Shown one piece after another: positions 7,847-16,297 of a stretch of DNA of 64,000 nt. Every line of letters begins with the position of its first letter. Position 1 is the stretch's first letter. The notes under the pieces are model-generated. The model did not search any database. It worked only from the letters and a program-made list of their open reading frames with translations, and was not told the origin of the DNA. The stretch comes from Subdoligranulum variabile (GTDB lineage Bacteria; Bacillota; Clostridia; Oscillospirales; Ruminococcaceae): positions 1-64,000 of the forward strand of contig SFKI01000005.1 of the NCBI GenBank assembly GCA_004554775.1, written 5' to 3'. A program made the position numbers and the translations under genes.

Positions 7847-9421
7847 ATGCACACATTTACTGGTGTTTCGGCGTCGCCCGGCGTAGTGATCGGCCCGGTA
7901 GAACAGATCGACCATGGCACCACCGGGTTGCACCGCATCGTGTGCGATCCGTTTCGGGAGCGCGCGCTGTACGACGTGGCGGTGGTGCTGGCAAAGGACG
8001 AGCTGCGCCGCTTGAGCCAGCGCGCCAAAGGCCCCGATGCGGATATCCTGCTGTTTCAGATCGCGCTGCTGGAAGATGAATCCTTCACCAACGAGATCGG
8101 CGATTACATAGCCGCCGGTGCGGGCGGTGCCGCCGCCGTTGAGCGGGCCGAGCAGATCTTTGCCCGCCGCCTGCGCGATGTGGACGATGAGTACATCCGC
8201 GAGCGCAGCGTCGATGTCTGCGATGTCTGCCGCCGCGTGGTGGATATTCTGGATGGCCGCCCGCGCCGCCGCCTGCACTTGAAACGCCCGAGCATTCTGG
8301 TGGCGGACCGGTTTTTCCCCAGCGACCTGTTCAGCCTGGACCGCCGCATGATTCTGGGCCTTGCCAGCAATCAGGACAGCACCATCAGCCACGCGGCCAT
8401 TATGGCGCGCAGCATGGGCCTGCCCGCCGTGCTGCAGCTGGGCGACGGCGTGGCCGCGCTGGCCGCAGGCAAACGCGCGATTCTGGATGCGAACCTTGAG
8501 GACGGCTCCGGCTGCCTGATCATCGACCCGGACGGCGCGCACATTGCGCAGGCGGACTGCAAAATTGCGCTGAACCGCCTGCACGGCAATGAGTCTGACC
8601 CCGTCGCAGCCCTGCCCTGCCTGACCAAAGACGGCGCGGCGTTCCGCCTGCTGACGATGACAAACCTCTCAAACGCAGAGGACAAGGCTTTGCCGCAGGC
8701 CGCCGTGGGCGTTGGGCTGCTGCGCACCGAGTCGGTGATTTTGAACGACCTGTCCGAAGCCGAACAGCTTGAACGGCTGAAGGAACGGCTCGAAGCCACC
8801 GACGGCGCGATGCTGGCCGTGCGCACCTGCGACGCCAACGCCGATGACGAAGCCCCCTGGACGGCTGCTGTCCGCGAGAGCTTGCAGGGCCACCGCCTGC
8901 TGTGGCCGCAGATTCGCGCGCTGCTGCAAGCCGCGCCCGGCGGGGATCTGCGGCTGCTCTTCCCCATGATTGCAGGGGCCGAGGATTGGGATGCCTGCCT
9001 GCGGGAAGTGACCGCCTGTCGCGACGAGCTACAAAGCCGCGGCATCGAGGTTGGCCGCCTGCCCCCGATGGGCTGCATCGTGGATATGCCGTCCGCAGCA
9101 CTGCTGGCGGGTGAACTCATCCAGCACGGCGCGCAGATCCTGGCCATTGACATTGAGGATTTGGCCCGCTACACACTGGGCCTTGTGAAAGACCCCGCCG
9201 CTGCGGCCAGCCGCGCCGCCAGCCCCGCTGTGCAGCGCCTGGTGAAAGAAGTGCTGCGCCAAGCCGAGGGCACCGGCGTGCTGGTCTACCTCTGCGGTAT
9301 CACCGTTGCCTCGGTCGACCAGATGCCCGCCTACCTCCACCTCGGCATCCGCCACTTCGCCACCGAACCCGCCGCCCTGCTTCCGTTGAAAAAGCAGCTG
9401 ATGGAAGAGGATTTGAGTTAA
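7847..9421 (+). CDS. divergent PTS enzyme I-like protein (PEP-utilising family)
   Basis: A 524-residue protein co-linear with PTS enzyme I but about 50 residues shorter. It starts TFTGVSASPGVVIGP, as enzyme I does. The phosphohistidine motif is kept (D-S-T-I-S-H-A-A-I-M-A-R, H182), as are GLLRTES, the RTCD segment and the late cysteine (C483 in YLCGIT). Several PEP- or Mg-site blocks are altered: the usual FFSIGTNDL is LAIDIEDL, the VEVPAA glutamate is an aspartate (IVDMPSA), and the RTLDIGGDK-like block is RTCDANADDE. It may be a specialised or regulatory enzyme I paralogue. No HPr or enzyme II gene lies nearby. SD AAGGAGG precedes the ATG. Confidence 0.8.
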   Translation: MHTFTGVSASPGVVIGPVEQIDHGTTGLHRIVCDPFRERALYDVAVVLAKDELRRLSQRAKGPDADILLFQIALLEDESFTNEIGDYIAAGAGGAAAVERAEQIFARRLRDVDDEYIRERSVDVCDVCRRVVDILDGRPRRRLHLKRPSILVADRFFPSDLFSLDRRMILGLASNQDSTISHAAIMARSMGLPAVLQLGDGVAALAAGKRAILDANLEDGSGCLIIDPDGAHIAQADCKIALNRLHGNESDPVAALPCLTKDGAAFRLLTMTNLSNAEDKALPQAAVGVGLLRTESVILNDLSEAEQLERLKERLEATDGAMLAVRTCDANADDEAPWTAAVRESLQGHRLLWPQIRALLQAAPGGDLRLLFPMIAGAEDWDACLREVTACRDELQSRGIEVGRLPPMGCIVDMPSAALLAGELIQHGAQILAIDIEDLARYTLGLVKDPAAAASRAASPAVQRLVKEVLRQAEGTGVLVYLCGITVASVDQMPAYLHLGIRHFATEPAALLPLKKQLMEEDLS

Positions 9422-9469
9422 AAGTAAGTATAAATAATGACTTTTTAATATGGAAATGAGGCGACTTGT

Positions 9470-10471
9470 ATGCCTGACATAAAGAAGTTTATGGACAAGA
9501 GTTTATCAGCGGTGCAAAGTGGTGCGAAAAGTTTCAACGAAACTGTCGCACCTAAAATCGGAAAGGCTGTAAACGATGCTACGGAAAGCGCTGGAAAAGC
9601 GATTGCCGATGGAAGTGATAAGATAGCATCTGTTGGGAAAAATGCAAAAGATACAGTAATGAATCAGCTGGATGTAAACCATGACGGGAATGTTGACATT
9701 GTTGATATTATTACATTAGGCCTTAAAACACCCGGTATAAAAGTAAACCGGGAACAGTTTCTCAAAAAAGAATTAACTATACATTACGATGAAGAAACTG
9801 TGAAAAAAGCAATTGCAAAAACTCCTGTAGCGGCAAAAATTCCAGCAGAAGATATTGATAAAATTGCAGATGCAGTTATTCAGTATGAAAGATATTTTGT
9901 TTCGGGAATCTCTACAGCGCTTGGTGCACCTGGTGGAGCAGCAATGGTCGCTACAATTCCGGCAGATATCATTCAGTACTATGGACACATGCTTCGCGCT
10001 GCACAAAAATTGATGTACCTTTACGGATTTCCGCAAATTGTGTCAGAAGATGACGAAACGCAAATAGACTCTGCGACAATGAATCTCCTTGTTGTAGCAA
10101 TGGGTGTAATGTTTGGCGTGGCCGGTGCAAATAATGCGGTAAAGGCAATGGCAAAGGCACTGGGCAACGGAGTAGAAAAACAACTGATGCGGCGAGCACT
10201 TACAAAAGGAACGATATATCCAATTGTAAAGAGCATAGCGAAGTGGTTTGGTGTTCGCATGACAAAGGAAGTATTTTCTGGATTCTTTAAGAAAGCAATA
10301 CCAGTAGTTGGTGGAGTGATTGGTGGAGGCATAACGTATGTTTCGTTTAAGCCATGCTGTGAAAGGTTAAAAGAGAGCTTGAAAGATACAAAACTGTCCA
10401 ACGCAAACCATAAAGAAACAAAAGAAGAATCCGCTATTTATGAAGCGATAGTTCAGGAAATTGAAGAATAA
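9470..10471 (+). CDS. EcsC-like membrane-associated protein with an EF-hand-type loop
   Basis: A 333-residue protein much richer in A+T than its neighbours, suggesting acquisition. Residues 1-65 are amphipathic and repeat-like (KSFNETVAPKIGKAV, ATESAGKAIADGSDKIAS). A loop D-V-N-H-D-G-N-V-D-I-V-D near residue 68 matches the calcium loop of EF-hand or dockerin type. The central part, LGAPGGAAMVATIPADIIQ followed by MLRAAQKLMYLYGFP, resembles the EcsC family, and a glycine-rich hydrophobic hairpin (IPVVGGVIGGGITYVSF) lies near residue 285. The ATG follows GAGG by about ten bases. The function is unknown; association with the membrane is an inference. Confidence 0.65.
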   Translation: MPDIKKFMDKSLSAVQSGAKSFNETVAPKIGKAVNDATESAGKAIADGSDKIASVGKNAKDTVMNQLDVNHDGNVDIVDIITLGLKTPGIKVNREQFLKKELTIHYDEETVKKAIAKTPVAAKIPAEDIDKIADAVIQYERYFVSGISTALGAPGGAAMVATIPADIIQYYGHMLRAAQKLMYLYGFPQIVSEDDETQIDSATMNLLVVAMGVMFGVAGANNAVKAMAKALGNGVEKQLMRRALTKGTIYPIVKSIAKWFGVRMTKEVFSGFFKKAIPVVGGVIGGGITYVSFKPCCERLKESLKDTKLSNANHKETKEESAIYEAIVQEIEE

Positions 10472-10485
10472 TTGTAAATATACGT

Positions 10486-10521
10486 AAAAAAGCCCCCCAG
10501 AGCTGTTAGACTCTAGGGGGC
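10486..10521 (-). terminator. terminator of the hrcA-dnaJ operon
   Basis: On the minus strand GCCCCCTAGAG and CTCTGGGGGGC form a stem (one mismatch) followed by TTTTTT, 20 bases after the dnaJ stop. Confidence 0.85.
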
Positions 10522-10540
10522 ATACTTATTGTTCAAGCGG

Positions 10541-11713
10541 TTAAGACGTAAACCGATCTTTCAGATTCTTGAAAAATCCCTTGCGCTTTTCGTAGTTGTC
10601 GTCTTTAAGGCTGTCCTCAAAGGCGTTCAGTGCTTCGCGCTGGGTGCGGTTGAGCTTTTTCGGGATCTCCACGTCCACGATGACGTACTGGTCGCCGCGG
10701 CCGCGGCCGTTCAGGTACTGGATGCCCTGGCCGCGCAGGCGGAACTTGGTACCGCTTTGGGTGCCCTCGGGGATCTTCTGTGCGACCTTGCCGTCGACGG
10801 TGGGCACTTCGATCTCTGCGCCCAGCACAGCCTGCGAGTAGGTGATCGGCACGCGGACGTACACATCGTAGCCGTCGCGCTCAAACACGTTGTCGGTCTT
10901 GACCGTCACATGTACGATCACGTCACCAGCGGGGCCACCGTTCGTGCCGGCATCGCCCTGGCCGCGCAGCGCAATGTTCTGATCATCGTCGATACCAGCC
11001 GGGATCTTGACCTCCAGCGTCTTGCGGGCGGAAGTTTTGCCGGTGCCGCGGCAGGTCTTGCAGGGGTTCTTGATGATGGTGCCGCGGCCGCCGCAGTGCG
11101 GGCAGGGCTGCTGGCTCTGCATCACGCCAAAGGGGGTGCGCTGCTGGGTCACAACATAGCCGCGGCCATTGCACTGGGTGCAGGTCTCGGGGCTGCTGCC
11201 GGGCTCGCAGCCGCTGCCGTTGCAGTCCGGGCAGGTCTGCTGGCGGTTCAGCGTGACCTTTTTGGTGCAGCCGTGGGCGGCTTCCTCAAAGGTCAAAATC
11301 ACGCTGGCCTGGATATCATGGCCCTTGCGCGGGGCGTTGGGGTTCGCGCGGGAAGACCCGCCAAACCCGCCAAAACCGCCGCCGAACAAATCACCGAAGA
11401 TATCGCCCAGATCCACGCCGCCGGCACCGCCGAAGCCGCCGCCAAATCCGCCACCGTAGCCGCCCTGGCCAGCCCCATAGTTGGGATCGACCCCGGCAAA
11501 GCCGAACTGGTCATAGCGCTTGCGTTTTTCCGGGTCGGAAAGTACATCGTTCGCCTCGTTGACTTCCTTGAACTTCTCCTCGGCGGTCTTGTCGCCGGGG
11601 TTCAGGTCGGGGTGGTACTTTTTGGCGAGCTTGCGGTAGGCGCTTTTGATCTCGGCATCGGTGGCGTTTTTGCCGATCCCAAGCACCTCGTAATAATCAC
11701 GTTTTTCTGCCAT
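10541..11713 (-). CDS. dnaJ: chaperone protein DnaJ
   Basis: A 390-residue type I Hsp40. It has the J domain with the HPD tripeptide (KKYHPDLNPGD, about residue 34), a long Gly/Phe linker (GGYGGGFGGGFGGAGG, about 85-125), the zinc centre with four C-x-x-C-x-G-x-G repeats (CPDCNGSG, CTQCNGRG, CPHCGGRG, CKTCRGTG) and a C-terminal substrate domain. It stimulates DnaK ATPase and delivers clients. It is the last gene of hrcA-grpE-dnaK-dnaJ, separated from dnaK by 166 bases that contain a strong hairpin. All catalytic features are intact. Confidence 0.98.
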   Translation of the reverse strand: MAEKRDYYEVLGIGKNATDAEIKSAYRKLAKKYHPDLNPGDKTAEEKFKEVNEANDVLSDPEKRKRYDQFGFAGVDPNYGAGQGGYGGGFGGGFGGAGGVDLGDIFGDLFGGGFGGFGGSSRANPNAPRKGHDIQASVILTFEEAAHGCTKKVTLNRQQTCPDCNGSGCEPGSSPETCTQCNGRGYVVTQQRTPFGVMQSQQPCPHCGGRGTIIKNPCKTCRGTGKTSARKTLEVKIPAGIDDDQNIALRGQGDAGTNGGPAGDVIVHVTVKTDNVFERDGYDVYVRVPITYSQAVLGAEIEVPTVDGKVAQKIPEGTQSGTKFRLRGQGIQYLNGRGRGDQYVIVDVEIPKKLNRTQREALNAFEDSLKDDNYEKRKGFFKNLKDRFTS

Positions 11714-11829
11714 AGAATCTATCCCCTCTATATGGGTTTAATGTTATTGCCGCATTTGGCTCTCTTTGCGAGGGAGCTATTTACAGGTGCGCGGCACATA
11801 TAAGAACTTTCTCTAAAACCCCCAAGGGC

Positions 11830-11857
11830 CGCCGCCGGGGGTGCCTGGCGGCGGCCT
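11830..11857 (-). promoter_or_regulatory. intercistronic hairpin between dnaK and dnaJ
   Basis: GGCCGCCGCC pairs with GGCGGCGGCC around a short GC loop. On the minus strand it is not followed at once by a T-run (CTTGGGGGTTTT), so it looks more like a processing, stabilising or partial-attenuation hairpin than a full terminator. Confidence 0.6.
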
Positions 11858-11879
11858 ATCAGGGTACTGGTTTTACAAA

Positions 11880-13727
11880 TTAGACCTCACGGAAGTCGGC
11901 ATCCACGGCGCCGTCGTCCTGGCCCTGCTGGGCACCGGCATCGGGGCCGGGCTGTGCGCCAGCCTGTGCACCGGGCTGCTGGCCCTGTGCCTGGGCGGCC
12001 TGCTGGTAGACCTTCTCGCTGATGGCGTAGAAAGCCTTCTGCAAGTCATCCTGCTTGGCCTTGATGTCGTCCACGCTGCCGGACTTCAGGGCTTCCTTCA
12101 GGGCAGACAGTTTGGTCTCGACCTCGCTCTTCTCAGAAGCGGAAACCTTGTCGCCGAACTCGCCCAGAGCCTTCTCGGTCTGGAAGACCATCTGGTCAGC
12201 GTTGTTGCGGACGTCCACTTCCTCGCGGCGCTTCTTGTCCTCGGCGGCATACTGCTCGGCGTCCTTAACAGCCTTGTCGATGTCGTCCTTGCTCATGTTG
12301 GTGGAAGCGGTGATGGTGATGCTCTGCTCCTTGCCGGTGCCGAGATCCTTAGCGCTTACATGCACGATGCCGTTGGCATCGATGTCGAAGGTGACTTCGA
12401 TCTGGGGCACACCACGGGGAGCCGGAGCAATGCCATCCAGATGGAAGGTTCCCAGGCTCTTGTTGTCGCGGGCAAACTCACGCTCGCCCTGCAGGACGTT
12501 GACCTCAACGCTGGGCTGGTTGTCAGCGGCAGTGGAGAAGATCTGGCTCTTCTTGGTGGGGATGGTGGTGTTGCGGTCAATGATCTTGGTGCAGACGCCG
12601 CCCAAGGTCTCAATGCCCAGGCTCAGCGGAGTAACATCGAGCAGCAGCAGGCCCTTGACATCGCCCTGGAGAACGCCGCCCTGGATGGCAGCGCCGACAG
12701 CCACGCACTCATCGGGGTTGATGCCCTTGAACGGCTCACAGCCCAGCTCTTTCTTGACAGCGTCGTAGACGGCGGGGATACGGGTGGAACCGCCGACCAT
12801 CAGGACTTTGGCCAGGTCAGAAGCCTTCAGACCGGCATCGGCCAGAGCCTTGCGGACGGGGGTCATGGTGCGCTCGACCAAATCAGCGGTCAGTTCGTTG
12901 AACTTGGCGCGGGTCAGGGTCATATCCAAATGCTTGGGGCCGTTGGCATCAGCGGTGATGAACGGCAGGTTGATGTTGGTGGTGGTGGCACTGGACAGCT
13001 CGATCTTGGCTTTCTCGGCTGCTTCCTTCAAACGCTGGGCAGCCATCTTGTCTTTGCGCAGGTCGATGTTGTTCTCACGCTGGAAGTCCTCAGCCATCCA
13101 GTTGATGATGCGCTCGTCGAAGTCATCGCCGCCCAGGTGGGTATCACCGTTGGTGGCCAGAACTTCGGTAACGCCGTCGCCCATCTCGATGATGGAGACA
13201 TCGAAGGTGCCGCCGCCGAGGTCGTAAACCATGATCTTCTGGTCGGCTTCCTTGTCGATGCCGTAAGCCAGAGAAGCAGCGGTGGGCTCGTTGATGATAC
13301 GCTTGACGTTCAGGCCTGCGATGGTGCCTGCGTTCTTGGTGGCCTGACGCTGGCTGTCGTTGAAGTAAGCGGGGACGGTGATGACAGCCTCGGTGACAGG
13401 CTCACCCAGGTAAGCTTCGGCGTCAGCCTTCAGCTTGCTCAGGATCATAGCGCTGATCTCTTCGGGGGTGTACTCTTTGCCGCCAGCCATGGTCTTTTCG
13501 GCGGTGCCCATCTTACGCTTGATGGAAGAAATGGTGTTCTCGGGGTTGGTGATAGCCTGGCGCTTTGCGACCTGGCCGACCAAACGCTCACCGGTCTTGG
13601 TGAAGCCGACAACAGACGGGGTGGTGCGGGCGCCCTCGGAGTTCGCAATAACAACGGGCTCGCCGCCCTCCATAACAGCTACGCAGCTGTTGGTGGTGCC
13701 AAGGTCAATACCAATGATTTTGCTCAT
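11880..13727 (-). CDS. dnaK: molecular chaperone DnaK (Hsp70)
   Basis: A 615-residue Hsp70. The phosphate-1 motif IGIDLGTTNSCVAVMEGG opens the protein. VPAYFNDSQRQATKNAG, the phosphate-2 DLGGGTFDVSI and the VLMVGGSTRIPAV adenosine motif follow. The linker and substrate domain begin around VKGLLLLDVTPLSLGIE. The C terminus is an Ala/Gln/Gly-rich tail ending DADFREV. It is ATP-dependent and works with DnaJ and GrpE, which are encoded either side. AAGGGAG lies nine bases before the start. Regulation is through HrcA at the operon promoter. An antisense frame of similar length is a GC-rich shadow. Confidence 0.99.
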   Translation of the reverse strand: MSKIIGIDLGTTNSCVAVMEGGEPVVIANSEGARTTPSVVGFTKTGERLVGQVAKRQAITNPENTISSIKRKMGTAEKTMAGGKEYTPEEISAMILSKLKADAEAYLGEPVTEAVITVPAYFNDSQRQATKNAGTIAGLNVKRIINEPTAASLAYGIDKEADQKIMVYDLGGGTFDVSIIEMGDGVTEVLATNGDTHLGGDDFDERIINWMAEDFQRENNIDLRKDKMAAQRLKEAAEKAKIELSSATTTNINLPFITADANGPKHLDMTLTRAKFNELTADLVERTMTPVRKALADAGLKASDLAKVLMVGGSTRIPAVYDAVKKELGCEPFKGINPDECVAVGAAIQGGVLQGDVKGLLLLDVTPLSLGIETLGGVCTKIIDRNTTIPTKKSQIFSTAADNQPSVEVNVLQGEREFARDNKSLGTFHLDGIAPAPRGVPQIEVTFDIDANGIVHVSAKDLGTGKEQSITITASTNMSKDDIDKAVKDAEQYAAEDKKRREEVDVRNNADQMVFQTEKALGEFGDKVSASEKSEVETKLSALKEALKSGSVDDIKAKQDDLQKAFYAISEKVYQQAAQAQGQQPGAQAGAQPGPDAGAQQGQDDGAVDADFREV

Positions 13728-13807
13728 ACTATAAAACTCCCTTCAAATTTGCTTTGAATGTGGTAAATGTCTATTTATGTGAACGGACCTCGCGGCCCGG
13801 TCAGGCG

Positions 13808-14389
13808 TTATTCTGCAACGACGACCGTTGCGTGGCGGATGATCTTATCGCCGATCTTGTAGCCTTTCTGGAAGACCTGCACGACGTCGCCGCTCTCCTG
13901 CCCTTCGGCGGGCGGAACCTGCTGCACGGCGTTCATGAAGTTGGGGTCAAAGGGCTTATTCAGCGCTTCAATCTCGGTGATGTTCAGATTTTCCAGTGCC
14001 TTTGCGGCTTTGTCCAGCGTCATCATGACGCCCTTTTTATAGTTCTCGTCGGCGCAGACGGCGTTGGCGGCCATATCCAGCGTGTCCAGGATGCCCAGGA
14101 TCTGGGTCACGGCGTGGGACACACCGTCATTGAACTTCTGGTCAGCCTCGCGCTGGCTGCGCTTGCGGTAATTGTCATACTCGGCAGCGGTGCGGAGCAG
14201 CTGGTTTTTCAGCTCTTCGTTTTTCTTTTCGCTGGCCTCCAGCTTGGCCTCCAGCGCCGCCTTCTCATGGTGATGCTCGTGCTTGCCCTCGACCTTCTTT
14301 TCGGCCTTCGGCTCCGCTTCGGGGGTCACGGTCTGCTCGGTCTCGGGCGCTGCCGTGGCTTCCTTTTTGGTTTCTGCTTCGTGGCTCAT
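13808..14389 (-). CDS. grpE: nucleotide exchange factor GrpE
   Basis: A 193-residue protein. The first 75 residues are charged and low in complexity (Glu/Lys/Ala rich, with KHEHHHEKAALEAKLEASEK), forming the start of the long dimerising helix. The conserved core LLRTAAEYDNYRKRSQREAD (about residues 86-105) and the C-terminal beta-wing with VQQVPPAEGQESGDVVQVFQKGY are typical of GrpE. It releases ADP from DnaK. It lies between hrcA (22 bases) and dnaK (80 bases). Confidence 0.97.
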   Translation of the reverse strand: MSHEAETKKEATAAPETEQTVTPEAEPKAEKKVEGKHEHHHEKAALEAKLEASEKKNEELKNQLLRTAAEYDNYRKRSQREADQKFNDGVSHAVTQILGILDTLDMAANAVCADENYKKGVMMTLDKAAKALENLNITEIEALNKPFDPNFMNAVQQVPPAEGQESGDVVQVFQKGYKIGDKIIRHATVVVAE

Positions 14390-14411
14390 TACGGGCCCTC
14401 CTTACAAAATG

Positions 14412-15425
14412 TTATTGGCCCTGTCCGGCCATGCTCTGCCCCAACTTGGCGGCGTAGTAGTTCAGAATCGGCAGCAAGCGGTGGTATTCCATCCGCGTGG
14501 AACCGATCAGCGCGACCGACCCGGTCAGGCCGCCGCCCGCTAAGTACCGCTTGCTTACGATGCAGGCACCCGGCATCGCCGGGTCAAGGTCGCTGCCCAA
14601 AGTGGCGGTGATCTTGCCGCCCTCGGGGCGGATCAGTTCGGCAGCGGCTTCGTTGTCGGAGAAGATCTCCAGCAGCGTACCCAGGTTCTGGCGGACATCC
14701 GGCATCTTTGCCAGATACTGCGCACCCTCCAGGCAGGCCTGCGGGCCGGTGGTAACAAGGGCTTCGGCGGCCAGCACCACAGGTGCGAGCCGCTCCCCCG
14801 CTGCCAGTACCATGCTAGCGGTCAGCATCGGGTTCAGATCCTGCGGGGCCACAAAGGTCAGCCCACGGTTCAAAAGCTGCGCCAGGTTGGCGGCATCGTC
14901 ACGCGTCAGGCCGGTGTCGACCCGCGCCACGCGGGTACGCACGCCGCCTGCGCTGGTGACGGCCAGTACCGCCGCCGAATAGCGGCCCACCTGCACGACC
15001 TCAAAGTGCGCGATGCAAAGATCCGGTGCCTGAGGCGTGGTGGCGGCAGCGGCGCAGCCGGTCAGATCGGCCAGGCTGCGGGCGGCGGCGGGCACCAGTT
15101 TTTCAGGCTCGGCATCCATGCAGGCGAAGAGGTCGTCAATGTGTCGGCGATCCTCATCGCTCAGGGCGGTGGCAGAAGGGGCTTCAATCAGATGATCGAG
15201 GTAGTAGCGGTAGCCTTGTGCGCTGGGCACCCGCCCGGCGCTGGTGTGGGGCTGCTCCAGCAGACCCAGCTTTGTCAAGGCGGCCATCTCATTGCGCAGG
15301 GTGGCACTGGACAGTGCCATGTCAAAGTAGTTTGCCAGCAGACCCGAGCCGACCGGTTCGCCATCGTTGGCATACAGGGCAACAATAGCTTCCAGGATAC
15401 GCTGCTTGCGGGCATCCATAGCCAT
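14412..15425 (-). CDS. hrcA: heat-shock repressor HrcA
   Basis: A 337-residue winged-helix repressor beginning MAMDARKQRILEAIVALYANDGEPVGS. I chose the ATG at 15425 because AAGGAG (15435-15440) lies nine bases upstream. A start at 15434 would touch the SD, and the longer frame to 15467 would run through the CIRCE operator. The helix-turn-helix region contains SSATLRNEMAALTKLGLLEQPHTSAGR-type sequence, the HrcA hallmark, followed by the GAF-like and inserted domains. HrcA binds CIRCE and represses this operon, with its activity tuned by GroEL in other species. Confidence 0.97.
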   Translation of the reverse strand: MAMDARKQRILEAIVALYANDGEPVGSGLLANYFDMALSSATLRNEMAALTKLGLLEQPHTSAGRVPSAQGYRYYLDHLIEAPSATALSDEDRRHIDDLFACMDAEPEKLVPAAARSLADLTGCAAAATTPQAPDLCIAHFEVVQVGRYSAAVLAVTSAGGVRTRVARVDTGLTRDDAANLAQLLNRGLTFVAPQDLNPMLTASMVLAAGERLAPVVLAAEALVTTGPQACLEGAQYLAKMPDVRQNLGTLLEIFSDNEAAAELIRPEGGKITATLGSDLDPAMPGACIVSKRYLAGGGLTGSVALIGSTRMEYHRLLPILNYYAAKLGQSMAGQGQ

Positions 15426-15460
15426 GCTGCTCATCTCCTTTGCTGCGATTTTTGTTTTGT

Positions 15461-15487
15461 TTAGCACTCCTTATCTCTGAGTGCTAA
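15461..15487 (-). promoter_or_regulatory. CIRCE operator
   Basis: TTAGCACTC, nine bases, GAGTGCTAA: a perfect CIRCE inverted repeat. It lies just downstream of the -10 box and upstream of hrcA, so HrcA bound here would block the operon. Confidence 0.97.
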
Positions 15488-15491
15488 ATTT

Positions 15492-15519
15492 ATTATATGC
15501 CTGTTTTGCAAACTGTCAA
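15492..15519 (-). promoter_or_regulatory. sigma-A promoter of the hrcA operon
   Basis: On the minus strand TTGACA (15519-15514), 16 bases, TATAAT (15497-15492), directly followed by CIRCE. Confidence 0.88.
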
Positions 15520-15642
15520 GGGGTTTCGGCAAACTTTTTTCAAGTTTAACAGTTTCGTCACAAACCGCGCAGCTTCTTGACTTTTGCGCCCCGGGGCACT
15601 ACACTGGTTTTATGCCAGCCACCCTTATCTTATATAAATAAG

Positions 15643-15678
15643 GAAAGCCGCCCCGGAAGCGGATACTGCCAGGGCGGG
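15643..15678 (-). terminator. probable terminator after spoVT
   Basis: On the minus strand CCGCCCTGG and CCGGGGCGG pair (with a wobble) and are followed by CTTTCCTTATTT, just past the spoVT stop. Confidence 0.55.
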
Positions 15679-15684
15679 CGTGGG

Positions 15685-16227
15685 TCATTCTTCCATCCAC
15701 TTGGCCAAAAAAGCGGCGGCGGTGGCTACGGCGTGTACGGCTTCCTCTTCTGGCAGGGCGTCGCGCCCGGTGCCGGGCAGCAGCACACCGCCCTCAATGT
15801 CGCCGTGGGCTAAAATCGGCGCAGCACACAGGATGGGCCGCTCACTGCGTTCGAGCATCGGCAGGCGGCGGGTGCGGTCGGCAGGCGCGGTATAGACGCT
15901 GCGCGCGGCCAGCAGCTGGTCGAGCTCGGGCGAGATTGCACGCTCAAGCAGCTCTCCCCTGCCCGGCCCGGCGGCGGCCACGATCTGGCTGGTGTCGCAC
16001 ACGGCCACTGTCCGCCCCAGGCTTTTGGCAAGCACCTCGGCATACACCCTGGAGAGCGAGTCCAGCCCCGACAGCGGTGAATACTTTTTGAACACCACTT
16101 CCCCGTCGGCGGCGGTAAAAATTTCCAGTGCGTCGCCCTGGCGGATCCGCTGCGTCCGCCGGATCTCTTTGGGGATGACGATGCGCCCCAATTCGTCGAT
16201 GCGGCGCACGATTCCTGTTGCTTTCAT
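15685..16227 (-). CDS. spoVT: stage V sporulation protein T-like regulator
   Basis: A 180-residue protein with an N-terminal AbrB-type swapped-hairpin DNA-binding domain (MKATGIVRRIDELGRIVIPK, then EIRRTQRIRQGDALEIF) and a C-terminal GAF-like domain starting around residue 60 (SLSRVYAEVLAKSLGRTVAVCD). This is the SpoVT layout and length. SpoVT tunes forespore sigma-G genes, such as the spoVA operon also in this window. AGGGACG-type SD precedes the start. The gene is single, behind hrcA's promoter region on the same strand. Confidence 0.93.
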   Translation of the reverse strand: MKATGIVRRIDELGRIVIPKEIRRTQRIRQGDALEIFTAADGEVVFKKYSPLSGLDSLSRVYAEVLAKSLGRTVAVCDTSQIVAAAGPGRGELLERAISPELDQLLAARSVYTAPADRTRRLPMLERSERPILCAAPILAHGDIEGGVLLPGTGRDALPEEEAVHAVATAAAFLAKWMEE

Positions 16228-16297
16228 AAAACGTCCCTCCGTTGCGGTTTTATGGTAGTATTTGCTAAAACCGCCGGATTATGTAAAGGAGTTTGCT

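Noticed and set aside
11841..13757. 638-residue plus-strand frame opposite dnaK
   Set aside because: It is the GC-rich antisense shadow of dnaK. It has a composition-driven Leu/Val/Gly-rich translation and no ribosome binding site. The same reasoning applies to the long antisense frames at 33511-35778 and 56607-58472.
15426..15467. hrcA start at 15467
   Set aside because: That start lies inside the CIRCE operator, upstream of a good AAGGAG that serves the ATG at 15425.
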